DNA from: Paracoccaceae bacterium
GTDB taxonomy: Bacteria; Pseudomonadota; Alphaproteobacteria; Rhodobacterales; Rhodobacteraceae
Length of the DNA: 33,233 nucleotides
Direction of reading: 5' to 3'
NCBI GenBank assembly: GCA_014762635.1
Contig: JABURR010000030.1
Location: 1-33,233 of the forward strand
Position 1 is the stretch's first letter. Each line of letters begins with the position of its first letter. This document shows positions 1-7,776 of this stretch, piece by piece. The position numbers and the translations under genes were made by a program. The notes beneath the pieces were generated by a model. It had not been told where the DNA came from. It saw only the letters and a program-made list of their open reading frames with translations, and did no database searches.

Positions 1-1204
1 ACTCGATCGCATCCGTGGTGCCCATCGGGTTCAGGATCCGGCGCAGAACATAGGTTTTCTGCAGATCGATCTTGTCGACCAGCAGGTCCTCTTTCCGGGT
101 GCCGGACTTGAGGATGTCCATCGCCGGGAAGACGCGCTTGTCGGCAACCTTGCGATCCAGGACGAGTTCCGAGTTACCGGTGCCCTTGAATTCTTCGAAG
201 ATCACCTCGTCCATCCGGCTGCCGGTATCGATCAGCGCGGTGGCGATGATGGTGAGCGAACCGCCCTCCTCGATATTCCGCGCAGCACCGAAGAACCGCT
301 TGGGCCGCTGCAGCGCGTTAGCGTCGACACCACCGGTCAGCACCTTGCCCGAAGACGGAACCACGGTGTTATAGGCGCGGCCCAGGCGGGTGATGGAGTC
401 CAGCAGGATCACCACGTCGCGCTTGTGTTCCACCAGGCGCTTGGCCTTTTCAATAACCATCTCGGCCACGGCCACGTGACGCGTCGCCGGTTCGTCGAAG
501 GTCGAGGAGATCACCTCGCCCTTCACGCTGCGCTGCATGTCGGTGACTTCCTCAGGCCGTTCGTCGATCAGAAGAACGATGAGGTAGCACTCCGGGTGAT
601 TTGTCGCGATGGATTGCGCGATGTTCTGCAGAAGCACCGTCTTACCGGTGCGCGGCGGTGCCACGATAAGACCCCGCTGGCCCTTCCCGATCGGCGCCAC
701 GAGGTCGATGATCCGGGCCGAGCGATCCTTGATGGTGGGATCCTCGATCTCCATCTGCAGCCGCTCATCCGGGTAAAGCGGCGTCAGGTTGTCGAAGTTG
801 ATCTTGTGCCGCGCCCGCTCGGGATCCTCGAAGTTGATCGAGGTGACCTTGGTGATCGCGAAATAACGCTCGTTCTCGCGCGGGGCCTGCATCACGCCTT
901 CCACCGTGTCGCCGGTGCGCAGGCTGTGCTGGCGGATCATATCCGGGCTGACATAAATGTCATCCGGGCCCGGCAGGTAGTTCGCTTCCGGCGAGCGCAG
1001 GAATCCGAACCCGTCCTGGAGCACTTCCAGCACCCCATCCCCCGAGATTTCCCAGCCCTCTTCGGCGCGTTCCTTGAGGATGGCGAACATCATGTCGCCC
1101 TTGCGCATGGTCGAGGCGTTCTCGATCTCGAGCTCCTCCGCCATGGCAAGAAGGTCTTTCGGGGTCTTGGCTTTCAGATCGGCAAGGTTCAGGCGTTCAG
1201 TCAT
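1..1204 (-). CDS. rho: Transcription termination factor Rho (3' end cut by window)
   Basis: Rho is the hexameric RNA-dependent ATPase/helicase that ends transcription of untranslated RNA. The start is the ATG at 1204; the protein begins [13 protein letters not shown], the usual Rho N-terminal helical domain. About 401 codons are present. An RNA-binding cold-shock-like domain (GFGFLRS near residue 68) is followed by the ATPase domain with the P-loop PRTGKT near residues 180-185, then [10 protein letters not shown] and [13 protein letters not shown], all classical Rho signatures. The last visible residues (TTDAIE) match the family close to its C-terminus, so only about 20 residues lie outside the window. 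It sits 122 bp downstream of hemJ on the same strand. Long plus-strand frames across it are antisense shadows. Identification is very secure. Confidence 0.97.
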   Translation of the reverse strand, partial: MTERLNLADLKAKTPKDLLAMAEELEIENASTMRKGDMMFAILKERAEEGWEISGDGVLEVLQDGFGFLRSPEANYLPGPDDIYVSPDMIRQHSLRTGDTVEGVMQAPRENERYFAITKVTSINFEDPERARHKINFDNLTPLYPDERLQMEIEDPTIKDRSARIIDLVAPIGKGQRGLIVAPPRTGKTVLLQNIAQSIATNHPECYLIVLLIDERPEEVTDMQRSVKGEVISSTFDEPATRHVAVAEMVIEKAKRLVEHKRDVVILLDSITRLGRAYNTVVPSSGKVLTGGVDANALQRPKRFFGAARNIEEGGSLTIIATALIDTGSRMDEVIFEEFKGTGNSELVLDRKVADKRVFPAMDILKSGTRKEDLLVDKIDLQKTYVLRRILNPMGTTDAIE

Positions 1205-1326
1205 GGGGGAAAAATCCGGTGGACCGGCCCTTTCGGGACGCGCGGTCTATGTCATATGGGAATCCACTCCGCCGGACGGCGGGCTGAGCGCTATCTAGTG
1301 GGCGGTTGGCGCCGAGTCAACGTTGC
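1205..1326 (-). promoter_or_regulatory. hemJ-rho intergenic leader with two small inverted repeats
   Basis: The 122 bp upstream of rho hold two short hairpin-capable sequences. One is at 1269-1282 (CCGCC, 4 nt loop, GGCGG). The other is at 1216-1227 (CCGGT, 2 nt, ACCGG), ending about 12 nt before the rho ATG. Neither is followed by a T-run on the minus strand, so they are not intrinsic terminators. Rho genes are often autoregulated through their leaders, so this may be a rho leader, but no established motif is recognised. No convincing promoter was found. Confidence 0.25.
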
Positions 1327-1779
1327 TCAGAACGGGCGCGCGATGACCGACACCACGATGACCACCAGCAAGATCGTCGGAACCTCGTTCATGATCCGAT
1401 AGGTACGCCCATCGCGCGTGTTCTCACCCCGCATGAACTCTTTCCGCCGCCGCCCAAGCCAGTGATGAAACCAAGTCATCCCGACAATCGAAGCGCCCTT
1501 GGCATAGGGCCAGATCGCTGCCCAATCCACGATCCCTGGCGTGAAAGCCAGCATCACCCCGAAAATCCAGGTCGCGATCATCGCCGGATTCATGATGGCT
1601 CTCAGCAAACGACGTTCCATGGTCTGGAACATCTCGTCGGTCTTGCTACCCTTCTCGACCGATTCAACGTGATAGACGTAAAGCCTGGGCAAATAGAACA
1701 AGCCAGCCATCCAGGCGATCACCGAGATCACATGTAGGGATTTTACCCAAGGGTAGGCCAAGGCGAGAAAGTCCGTCAT
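1327..1779 (-). CDS. hemJ: Protoporphyrinogen IX oxidase HemJ (CopD-like membrane protein)
   Basis: HemJ oxidises protoporphyrinogen IX to protoporphyrin IX in haem synthesis and is the usual form of this enzyme in alphaproteobacteria. The chosen start at 1779 (MTDFLALAYPWVKSLH) has GGAG about 8 nt upstream and gives 150 residues, the normal family length; an in-frame ATG at 1803 would add eight residues with weaker support. Four hydrophobic segments are visible. The conserved early histidine in KSLHVISVIAWMAGL, the arginine in YLPRLYVYH and the WFHHWLGRRR loop are family features. The 5' end faces the putative replication origin, and rho lies downstream on the same strand. Confidence 0.9.
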   Translation of the reverse strand: MTDFLALAYPWVKSLHVISVIAWMAGLFYLPRLYVYHVESVEKGSKTDEMFQTMERRLLRAIMNPAMIATWIFGVMLAFTPGIVDWAAIWPYAKGASIVGMTWFHHWLGRRRKEFMRGENTRDGRTYRIMNEVPTILLVVIVVSVIARPF

Positions 1780-1854
1780 GTGATCACTCCGTTCCGATCC
1801 CATCTCTTTAAATAATGAAAAGAAGAAAAGAAAAGTGGTTGGAGTCTTAGGCCC

Positions 1855-1898
1855 TGTGGATCATGTGGATTATCCGTTGAACCACGAGGTCATCCACA
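1855..1898. promoter_or_regulatory. Cluster of three DnaA-box-like sites
   Basis: TGATCCACA (1855-1863, minus) abuts TAATCCACA (1864-1872, minus). TCATCCACA (1890-1898, plus) lies in inverted orientation 17 bp further on. Each differs from TTATCCACA by one base. The directly abutting pair followed by an inverted site suggests a cooperative DnaA-binding array. Confidence 0.75.
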
Positions 1899-1931
1899 GG
1901 CGAAAACCGGGCCCTATATTTGATCACAGCA

Positions 1932-1990
1932 TGTGGAAAATCGGGAAATGGCATAATAAATAATAATAATTACAATAAGTTATAAGAAAA
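1932..1990. promoter_or_regulatory. DnaA box TTTTCCACA followed by TAA-rich candidate unwinding element
   Basis: A DnaA box on the minus strand (1932-1940) is followed by about 11 bp of mixed sequence, then by a run built of repeated TAA trinucleotides (1952-1970) and an A-rich tract to 1990. The order box, short spacer, trinucleotide repeats resembles the DnaA-box / DnaA-trio arrangement of the basal unwinding system described in Bacillus. The repeats here are TAA rather than TAG, so the resemblance is by inference. Confidence 0.5.
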
Positions 1991-2041
1991 ACTCTTTCCG
2001 GAACCTAGGGAAAACCTGTTACAGGACACGGGATGAAACTC

Positions 2042-2050
2042 TTCTCCACA
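2042..2050 (+). promoter_or_regulatory. DnaA-box-like site TTCTCCACA
   Basis: One mismatch each to TTATCCACA and to TTTTCCACA. It lies on the maf side of the AT-rich patch. Confidence 0.5.
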
Positions 2051-2175
2051 GAGCCGAAAGAAAACTTGCCCTCTGTGGGGGGAAACCCTCGGTTGCTTGA
2101 CAATCCGGTGCCGGACGTCTGACATCTTCGTCCGGGTTGGTTTTCCCGAAAGCGATCCCGCCAGCTGCACAGAAA

Positions 2176-2184
2176 TTTTCCACA
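2176..2184 (+). promoter_or_regulatory. DnaA box TTTTCCACA just upstream of maf
   Basis: It matches the relaxed DnaA box consensus TTWTNCACA and ends 11 bp before the maf ATG. DnaA bound here could overlap the maf ribosome-binding or promoter region, so it may be either the edge of the origin or a DnaA-controlled operator. Confidence 0.55.
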
Positions 2185-2195
2185 AGATCACACAC

Positions 2196-2795
2196 ATGTC
2201 CGCTCCCCTCGTTCTCGCCTCCGGATCCGAGATCCGGCAAACGCTTCTTCGCAATGCGGCCGTGCCGTTCGAGGCCCATCCGGTGCGGATCGACGAGGAA
2301 GCCGTGCGCCAGTCGATGATGGCCGAAGGCGCCCCGCCCCGCGACATTGCCGATACGCTGGCCGAGATGAAGGCCTCGAAAGCCGCCCAGAAATTTCCGG
2401 ATCGGATGGTTCTTGGATCAGACCAGGTGCTTGATCTGAATGGCAAGGTGCTTGCGAAACCCGAAACGCCGGAAGAGGCCCGCGCCCAGCTCGCTGATCT
2501 GAACGGCAAACGTCATAGTCTTCTTTCGGCAGCCGTTATCTATGATCAGGGCAAACCGGTCTGGCGTCACGTGGGCCAGGTCCGGTTGCAGATGCGTCGC
2601 GCGTCGGAGGCCTATCTTGATGATTACGTTGCAAGAAACTGGGACAGCGTCCGCCATTCGGTCGGGGCCTACAAGCTCGAGGAAGAAGGCGTGCGCCTGT
2701 TTGCGCGGATCGAGGGTGACTATTTCACGGTTCTCGGGCTACCTTTGATCCAGTTGCTGAGTTATCTCACCTTGAGGGGGGTTATCGAGGGATGA
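2196..2795 (+). CDS. maf: Maf-family nucleotide pyrophosphatase
   Basis: Maf proteins hydrolyse non-canonical or modified nucleoside triphosphates to monophosphates (house-cleaning). The ATG at 2196 gives MSAPLVLASGSEIRQTLL, where ASGS.IR..LL is the N-terminal Maf signature. The 199-residue length is typical. The conserved LGSDQVL (catalytic Asp region), AKPETPEEA and GAYKLEEEGVRLF.I.GDYFTVLGLPL segments are all present in order. The upstream in-frame extension to 2097 would run through origin sequence and is rejected. The stop overlaps the aroE start as ATGA, so maf and aroE are translationally coupled. maf is the first gene of the arm leaving the putative origin. Confidence 0.93.
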   Translation: MSAPLVLASGSEIRQTLLRNAAVPFEAHPVRIDEEAVRQSMMAEGAPPRDIADTLAEMKASKAAQKFPDRMVLGSDQVLDLNGKVLAKPETPEEARAQLADLNGKRHSLLSAAVIYDQGKPVWRHVGQVRLQMRRASEAYLDDYVARNWDSVRHSVGAYKLEEEGVRLFARIEGDYFTVLGLPLIQLLSYLTLRGVIEG

Positions 2796-3628
2796 GTGAC
2801 AACAAAATTCCACTCGCAGGGGTGATCGGTTCGCCCATCGCGCACAGCCGTTCGCCGCGGCTTCATGGCTATTGGCTCAAGAAATACGGGATCGCGGGAC
2901 ATTATATCCCGATGGATATCGCGCCGTCGGACCTGGCCGAGGCCGTGCAGACGCTGCCACGGCTAGGGTTCGTGGGCATCAACGTGACGATCCCGCACAA
3001 GGAAGCCATGCTGGGCTTGGCGGATATCGTCACCGACCGCGCCGCGCTGATCGGGGCGGCCAACACGATCATTTTCCGCAAGGACGGCAAGGTTCACGCG
3101 GACAACACCGATGGCTATGGCTTCATCCAGAACCTGGTCGAAGGCGCGCCGGGGTGGTCGGCCTCCAAGGGTCCGGCTGCGGTGCTTGGCGCGGGTGGCG
3201 CCGCGCGGGCCATCGTGTCCTCGTTGCTGGAAGCTGGCGCGCCCGAGGTTCGCCTCTCGAACCGGACGCGCGCCCGGGCTGATGCGCTGCGCAAGGATTT
3301 CGGGGCCAAGGTCAACGTCTTCGACTGGGTGAAAGCGGGCGAGATGATGGAAGGGTGCGCCACCGTGGTGAACACCACCTCGCTTGGTATGACGGGCAAG
3401 CCGGAACTGAAGGTGTCGCTCGACTATGTGTCTTCCGACGCGGTGGTGACCGATCTGGTCTATACCCCGCTGCAGACCGATTTCCTGTCCCGCGCGGCCG
3501 AGAAGGGCTGCACCACGGTCGATGGTCTGGGCATGCTGATCCACCAGGCCACCCCGGGGTTTGAGCGCTGGTTCGGCCAGAAACCCGAGATCGACGACGA
3601 TCTTCGCGAGATCCTGCTCGCCGAATGA
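2792..3628 (+). CDS. aroE: Shikimate dehydrogenase
   Basis: AroE reduces 3-dehydroshikimate to shikimate with NADPH in aromatic amino-acid synthesis. The 278-residue protein shows the substrate-binding motif [10 protein letters not shown] (13-22), the catalytic lysine in NVTIPHKE (K70), the AANTI and DNTDG motifs (catalytic Asp about 107), and the NADP-binding loop GAGGAAR (133-139). The C-terminal [14 protein letters not shown] is also family-typical. The start overlaps the maf stop by 4 bp, and its stop overlaps the coaE start by 4 bp. It is a complete, ordinary AroE. Confidence 0.97.
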   Translation: MSDNKIPLAGVIGSPIAHSRSPRLHGYWLKKYGIAGHYIPMDIAPSDLAEAVQTLPRLGFVGINVTIPHKEAMLGLADIVTDRAALIGAANTIIFRKDGKVHADNTDGYGFIQNLVEGAPGWSASKGPAAVLGAGGAARAIVSSLLEAGAPEVRLSNRTRARADALRKDFGAKVNVFDWVKAGEMMEGCATVVNTTSLGMTGKPELKVSLDYVSSDAVVTDLVYTPLQTDFLSRAAEKGCTTVDGLGMLIHQATPGFERWFGQKPEIDDDLREILLAE

Positions 3629-4227
3629 GCAGACGCCCGTACATCATCGGCCTGACCGGGTCCATCGGGATGGGCAAATCCACCACGGCGAAGATGTTCG
3701 CCGAGGAAGGGATTCCCGTTTGGGATGCTGATGCCGCGGTTCACCGTCTTTATGCGCCCGGGGGCGCGGCGGTTGAGGCGATCGCAAAACTTTGTCCCGA
3801 GGCGATCCGAGAGGGTGCCGTTGACCGCGAGGTCCTGAAGGCCTGGATCGCGCACGATCCGGCGGCACTCAAGAAGATCGAAGCCATCGTGCATCCGCTG
3901 GTCGGCGAAGATCGAAAGCAATTCCTGGACACGGCCGACAGCGACATCGTCGTTTTGGATATCCCGCTTCTGTTCGAAACCGGCGGCGAGGCGCGCGTCG
4001 ATACCGTTGCCGTGGTTTCCGCCCCGGCCGATCTGCAGCGCACCCGGGTCCTCGAGCGCCCGGGCATGACGAAAGAGCATTTCGAGTCGATCCTCGCCCG
4101 TCAGACCCCCGATGCCGAAAAGCGCGTCCGCGCCGATGTGGTCATCGAAACCGTCACGCTTGAAGCGGCCCGCGCTGCCGTGCGATCCTTGATCGAGGAA
4201 ATCCGGAGAAAAATGGCGAATGCGTGA
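3625..4227 (+). CDS. coaE: Dephospho-CoA kinase
   Basis: CoaE phosphorylates the 3'-hydroxyl of the ribose of dephospho-CoA, the last step of coenzyme A synthesis. The 200-residue protein opens with the P-loop GSIGMGKS (12-19), followed by [12 protein letters not shown] (the CoA-binding DAD motif) and [13 protein letters not shown], typical of the family. Normal length; the start overlaps the aroE stop (ATGA). The end overlaps dnaQ by 8 bp, so aroE, coaE and dnaQ very probably share one transcript. Confidence 0.96.
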   Translation: MSRRPYIIGLTGSIGMGKSTTAKMFAEEGIPVWDADAAVHRLYAPGGAAVEAIAKLCPEAIREGAVDREVLKAWIAHDPAALKKIEAIVHPLVGEDRKQFLDTADSDIVVLDIPLLFETGGEARVDTVAVVSAPADLQRTRVLERPGMTKEHFESILARQTPDAEKRVRADVVIETVTLEAARAAVRSLIEEIRRKMANA

Positions 4228-4921
4228 GATCGTACTGGATACCGAAACGACAGGTTTCGATCCTGAAACCGGAGACCGGATTGTCGAGATCGGCGCGGTC
4301 GAATTGTACAATCACATGCCGACCGGAAACACCTATCACCAGTACATAAACCCGGAACGGGCGATGCCGCAGGAGGCGTTCGAGGTTCATGGGCTTGGTG
4401 ACGAGTTCCTCGCCGACAAACCGGTCTTCGCCAAGATCGGGCAGGCATTCCTGGATTTCGTGGGCGACGCGAAACTGGTCATCCACAACGCAGCCTTCGA
4501 CATGAAATTCCTCAATGCCGAGCTGGGTTGGATCAACCTGCCCTCACTCCCGTGGGAACGGGCCATCGACACGCTGGCCATCGCGCGGCAGAAATTTCCG
4601 GGCTCTCCGGCCTCGCTCGATGCGCTGTGCCGTCGGTTCGGAATCGACAACTCGTCGCGAACCCTGCACGGGGCGCTACTCGACAGCGAGATCCTGGCCG
4701 AGGTCTATCTGGAACTGATCGGGGGCCGGCAGCCGGATTTCGGGCTTTCTGTCAGCCGAAGCACGGGAACCGGAAGCGCGGCGAGCGAAGCCTGGCGCCC
4801 GAAACCGCGCCCGACCGCGCTCAAGCCGCGATTGACGGAGGAAGAAGCCACCGCCCATGCCTCTTTCGTCGAAGGGCTGGGCGATGGCGCAGTCTGGAAA
4901 CGGTTTACGCCGTCCCGCTGA
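4220..4921 (+). CDS. dnaQ: DNA polymerase III epsilon subunit (3'-5' proofreading exonuclease)
   Basis: DnaQ is the proofreading exonuclease of the replicative polymerase. The 233-residue protein has the complete DEDDh active site: D7 and E9 (LDTETTG), D94 (NAAFDMKF), H150 and D155 ([10 protein letters not shown]). HGLGDEFL and the C-terminal [10 protein letters not shown].. region, which in DnaQ binds the polymerase alpha subunit, are also present. It overlaps coaE by 8 bp. Its 3' end overlaps the convergent secB gene by 17 bp, leaving no space for an intergenic terminator. Confidence 0.95.
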   Translation: MREIVLDTETTGFDPETGDRIVEIGAVELYNHMPTGNTYHQYINPERAMPQEAFEVHGLGDEFLADKPVFAKIGQAFLDFVGDAKLVIHNAAFDMKFLNAELGWINLPSLPWERAIDTLAIARQKFPGSPASLDALCRRFGIDNSSRTLHGALLDSEILAEVYLELIGGRQPDFGLSVSRSTGTGSAASEAWRPKPRPTALKPRLTEEEATAHASFVEGLGDGAVWKRFTPSR

Positions 4922-5411
4922 CCTTTTGCGCTTCGGCGCGGCGCGCCATGTCCTGGCGATAGAGCGCGACAAAATCGATCGTGTCGAGATTCAGCGCCGG
5001 GAACCCACCATCGCGGGTCACGTCGCTGACGATCCGGCGCAGGAACGGGAAGATCATCCGCGGGCATTCGATCATCAGGAAAGGATGAAGCTGCTCGTCC
5101 GGAACCCCGTCGATCATGAAGATGCCGGCGTATTCGATCTCCATCAGGAACAGCGTCTCGCTGCCTTCCTTGTTCTTCGAGGTGACGTTGAGCTTGATGA
5201 TCACCTCGTATTGCTTGTCCACCGTGCGTTTTTTGCCGTCGAGGCTCACCTGCACCTGGATGTCGGGCTTCACCTCACCCTGAATGCCCTTCTGGGCAAG
5301 GATGTTCTCGAAGGACATATCGCGGATGAACTGACCCAGGATCTGCATCTTGGGCTGGGCGGGCTGGGTAGCGTTGCCGTTTGGCTGTGCGGTCTGATCG
5401 GTTTCGGCCAT
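4905..5411 (-). CDS. secB: Protein-export chaperone SecB
   Basis: SecB is the cytosolic homotetrameric chaperone that delivers unfolded preproteins to SecA. The 168-residue protein has a disordered Q/P/N-rich N-terminus (about 1-20), then QILGQFIRDMSFENI and the SecB core. LEVTS-type strands (IKLNVTSKN) and YAGIFMI are followed by LHPFLMIECPRMIFPFLRRIVSDVTRDGGFPALNLDTIDF, quoted here only to place the family core (about residues 105-150). AGGA lies about 8 nt before the ATG. The 3' end overlaps dnaQ convergently by 17 bp. Secure. Confidence 0.96.
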   Translation of the reverse strand: MAETDQTAQPNGNATQPAQPKMQILGQFIRDMSFENILAQKGIQGEVKPDIQVQVSLDGKKRTVDKQYEVIIKLNVTSKNKEGSETLFLMEIEYAGIFMIDGVPDEQLHPFLMIECPRMIFPFLRRIVSDVTRDGGFPALNLDTIDFVALYRQDMARRAEAQKVSGTA

Positions 5412-5470
5412 GTCGGGTTTCCTTGCGGATCATGAATTCTGGCGCTGGATACCAGCTTGGCCCGGGCGCC

Positions 5471-5965
5471 TCAATGCCGGGTCCAGCCAGAGGAGCCATG
5501 GGTGGGGCGAGGCATGGCGGCGCGGTCCGATCGCGGATCGACCTCCTCCCACTCGCCATCGATCACGTCATCCTCGGGCGCGGGGCGGCGGGATTGGCCG
5601 CCATAGGTGAAGCTTTGCACATGGACGCGGCGCCGGACGTAGTTGAACAGGGCCGTGCGAAATGCCGGAACCAGAAGCGCGAACCCCACCGCGTCCGTGA
5701 AAAACCCCGGTGTGAGAAGCAGCGCCCCGGCAAAAAGGATCATCGCCCCGTGAACCAGAGGTTCAGACGGATCGCGCATTTCGTCGATTGAACTGCGCAG
5801 ATCGTTCACCGCCATCAGCCCTTGGCTGCGCACCAGCCAGGACCCCAAGATTGCAGTACCGACGACCACCGCCAGCGTTAGCCAAAGACCGATTGCACCG
5901 CCGATTTCGATGAACAGCGCGATCTCGATCAGGGGGATGGCGAGAAACAGGAATAGAAGCCACAT
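5471..5965 (-). CDS. fxsA: FxsA family membrane protein
   Basis: FxsA-family proteins are small inner-membrane proteins named from the E. coli protein whose overproduction relieves exclusion of phage T7 by the F plasmid; their normal role is unknown. The 164-residue protein has an N-terminal transmembrane segment beginning MWLLFLFLAIPLIEIALFI, a second at about 27-45 (LWLTLAVVVGTAILG) and a third around the family motif LLLTPGFFTDAVGFALLVP (about 82-100). The C-terminal 40 residues are polar and probably cytoplasmic. GAGG lies 5-6 nt before the ATG. It is divergent from the Tim44-domain gene across 108 bp. Confidence 0.9.
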   Translation of the reverse strand: MWLLFLFLAIPLIEIALFIEIGGAIGLWLTLAVVVGTAILGSWLVRSQGLMAVNDLRSSIDEMRDPSEPLVHGAMILFAGALLLTPGFFTDAVGFALLVPAFRTALFNYVRRRVHVQSFTYGGQSRRPAPEDDVIDGEWEEVDPRSDRAAMPRPTHGSSGWTRH

Positions 5966-6004
5966 GGCACCCTCATAAAGTCATATCGCGGGCAGGTGGA
6001 CTTG

Positions 6005-6033
6005 ACCCCACCCACCGCTTACATAAGTGGGGT
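6005..6033. repeat. Inverted repeat between divergent fxsA and Tim44-domain genes
   Basis: ACCCCAC (6005-6011) and GTGGGGT (6027-6033) are perfect inverted arms separated by 15 bp, centred between two divergent genes. TTGACC (6002-6007) and CTTGAACG (6034-6041), which resemble -35 elements, overlap or adjoin the arms. It could be an operator for a dimeric regulator; no specific regulator is identified. Confidence 0.4.
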
Positions 6034-6073
6034 TCTTGAACGTTACCACCTGTATGGAAGGATTGAGGTTTAG

Positions 6074-6739
6074 ATGGGCTCTGCCGTTGTTCAACTGCTT
6101 GTTCTCGCAGGGATTGCTATTTTCCTGATCCTGAAGCTGAAGGATGTGCTTGGTACGCGCGATGGCTTCGAGAAGCCGCCACTCGATCCGTCCGAACGCG
6201 CCGCGCCGCGCCGCCGGGCTCGTGATTTCGAGGTGATCGAGGGCGGAGCGGACCGCGACATCACCGATCACGTGCCGGAAAACAGCAATGCCGCCAAGGC
6301 GTTGACCCAGATGAAGAAGATCGAATCCGACTTCAACGTGGGCGAATTCCTGCAAGGCGCCCGTGGCGCCTACGAGATGATCCTGATGGCCTTTGAAAAC
6401 GGCGATCTGGAAGAGATCGAGGACTTTCTCGGTGACGAGGTACGCAGCACGTTCATCGAAGTGATTGCCATGCGCGAGGATCAGGGCCTCAAGGTCGAAG
6501 CCGAGTTCGTTGGCCTGCGCGAGATCTCGCTGACCAACGCGACGTTCGACGAGTCCACGAAAGAGGCCGAAGTTTCTGTTCGCTTCATCGGGGAACTGAC
6601 CTCGGTCGTCCGCAACGATGAAGGCGAGATCGTCGAAGGCAACCCGAACGAAATCAAGCGCCAGCGCGATGTCTGGACCTTTGCCCGGGTCATGGGCTCG
6701 GACGATCCGAACTGGCGTCTGGTGGCGACGGCCGAATGA
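6074..6739 (+). CDS. Tim44-domain membrane-anchored protein (TimA-like)
   Basis: The 221-residue protein has one N-terminal membrane segment (about residues 4-20), an acidic/basic linker (about 25-75) and a C-terminal Tim44-like domain of the NTF2-like fold (about 75-220). Recognisable parts include FNVGEFLQGARGAYEMILMAFENGD and the terminal DVWTFAR......WRLVATAE. Alphaproteobacterial homologues are annotated as Tim44/TimA, related to the mitochondrial import factor; a role at the inner membrane is likely but its partner is not certain. GAGG lies 5 nt before the ATG. The stop overlaps the mltA start as ATGA, so it is coupled to mltA, which may place it in envelope biology. Confidence 0.88.
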   Translation: MGSAVVQLLVLAGIAIFLILKLKDVLGTRDGFEKPPLDPSERAAPRRRARDFEVIEGGADRDITDHVPENSNAAKALTQMKKIESDFNVGEFLQGARGAYEMILMAFENGDLEEIEDFLGDEVRSTFIEVIAMREDQGLKVEAEFVGLREISLTNATFDESTKEAEVSVRFIGELTSVVRNDEGEIVEGNPNEIKRQRDVWTFARVMGSDDPNWRLVATAE

Positions 6740-7776
6740 GGCATGCGGTCCTGGCAGCATCGCTCATGGCCAATATGGCCCTGACCGAAATGGCACAGGC
6801 CGAAGCTCACTATACGCTTTTGGAATTCAAGGATCTTCCCGGTTGGGCGGCAGATGATCACGATGCCGCCCTTTCGGTGTTCCTGAACACCTGCGGCGAC
6901 ATGCGTGAGCCCGAGTGGAAATCGGTCTGCAATGTCGCGCAACAGACCAAGGATGCGCGGATCTTCTTCGAGTTGTTCTTCCGTCCGGTAAAGATCGACG
7001 ATGGGGATCCGGGCCTTTTCACCGGATATTTCGAGCCCGAACTCATGGGATCGCGCCTTCAGACCGACCGGTTCCGCTATCCGCTCTATGCGATGCCCCC
7101 CGAACTTCGTGGCAAGAACGAGCTTTGGTATTCGCGTGCCGAGATCGAGAACCGTGGGATCTTGCGGGGGCGTGACCTCGAGATCGCCTGGGTCGAAGAC
7201 CCGGTGGAGCTTTTCTTCCTCCAGATCCAGGGGTCGGGCCGGATCCGGCTGCCGGATGGAAACACGGTGCGCGTGGGATATGCCGGAAAGAACGGCCACA
7301 ATTACCGCTCGGTCGGGCAGGAAATGATCCGGCGCGGGATCTACGAGCCCCACCAGGTTTCCGCGAAGGTCATCCAGAACTGGGTGCGCCGAAACCCCGA
7401 GGACGGGCGACGACTTCTGCAGCACAACCCATCCTACGTGTTTTTCCGAGAGCTCGACGATCTGGGTCCCGAGTTTGGCCCGCGCGGCGCGATGAACCGC
7501 TCCATCACCGGGGGCCGAAGCATCGCCGTCGATCCGGCCTTCGTGCCGCTTGGCGCGCCGGTCTGGATTCAGAAAGGCGGGCGCGATCCGCTTTTGCGCC
7601 TGATGATCGCGCAGGACACCGGATCGGCCATCAAGGGCGCGCAGCGGGCGGACATCTTCTATGGCACCGGCGAAGAAGCCGGGCGCGCGGCTGGCTCGGT
7701 CCGCGATCCGGGCCGCATGTATGTCCTGATGCCGATTCAGAGGGCCCTGGCGCTGGCCGGGAATACCGCTGGCTGA
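6736..7776 (+). CDS. mltA: Membrane-bound lytic murein transglycosylase A
   Basis: MltA cleaves the MurNAc-GlcNAc bond of peptidoglycan, giving 1,6-anhydro-MurNAc ends. The 346-residue protein begins with a Sec signal peptide (cleavage probably after AQA near residue 22) and no lipobox cysteine, unlike the E. coli lipoprotein. GYFEPEL, FFLQIQGSGRIRLPDG and NPSYVFF lie in the MltA domain. The C-terminal 3D domain has VDPAFVPLGAPVWI and QDTGSAIKGAQRADIF, whose D294 aligns with the catalytic aspartate. The start overlaps the Tim44-domain gene by 4 bp, and the stop shares one base with the Smr gene. Its anhydro-MurNAc products fit with the amgK-murU recycling genes elsewhere in the window. Confidence 0.94.
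   Translation: MRHAVLAASLMANMALTEMAQAEAHYTLLEFKDLPGWAADDHDAALSVFLNTCGDMREPEWKSVCNVAQQTKDARIFFELFFRPVKIDDGDPGLFTGYFEPELMGSRLQTDRFRYPLYAMPPELRGKNELWYSRAEIENRGILRGRDLEIAWVEDPVELFFLQIQGSGRIRLPDGNTVRVGYAGKNGHNYRSVGQEMIRRGIYEPHQVSAKVIQNWVRRNPEDGRRLLQHNPSYVFFRELDDLGPEFGPRGAMNRSITGGRSIAVDPAFVPLGAPVWIQKGGRDPLLRLMIAQDTGSAIKGAQRADIFYGTGEEAGRAAGSVRDPGRMYVLMPIQRALALAGNTAG

Larger units (their letters stand above)
1780..2195. other. oriC: Putative chromosomal replication origin (oriC) between hemJ and maf
   Basis: This gene-free stretch is locally AT-rich in a GC-rich genome. Six sites are within one or two bases of the DnaA box: TGATCCACA (minus, 1855-1863), TAATCCACA (minus, 1864-1872), TCATCCACA (plus, 1890-1898), TTTTCCACA (minus, 1932-1940), TTCTCCACA (plus, 2042-2050) and TTTTCCACA (plus, 2176-2184). 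A TAA-rich patch lies at 1952-1990. The first site equals the G-box described in the Caulobacter origin. The flanking arms rho/hemJ and maf/aroE/coaE/dnaQ are transcribed away from it. Origins of alphaproteobacteria commonly lie beside haem genes and maf/aroE. A weaker alternative is a DnaA-regulated promoter region. Strand-skew analysis of the whole chromosome would settle it. Confidence 0.82.

Noticed and set aside
425-1402. 325-codon plus-strand frame opposite rho
   Set aside because: It is antisense to an unmistakable Rho protein; its His/Arg-rich product is an artefact of GC-rich codon use.
2097-2195. Upstream extension of maf
   Set aside because: The extra residues do not match Maf and lie across the last DnaA box; the ATG at 2196 starts exactly at the conserved N-terminus.
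1970-2509. 179-codon minus-strand frame across the origin and maf
   Set aside because: It overlaps the DnaA-box region and the Maf coding sequence and has no recognisable protein features.
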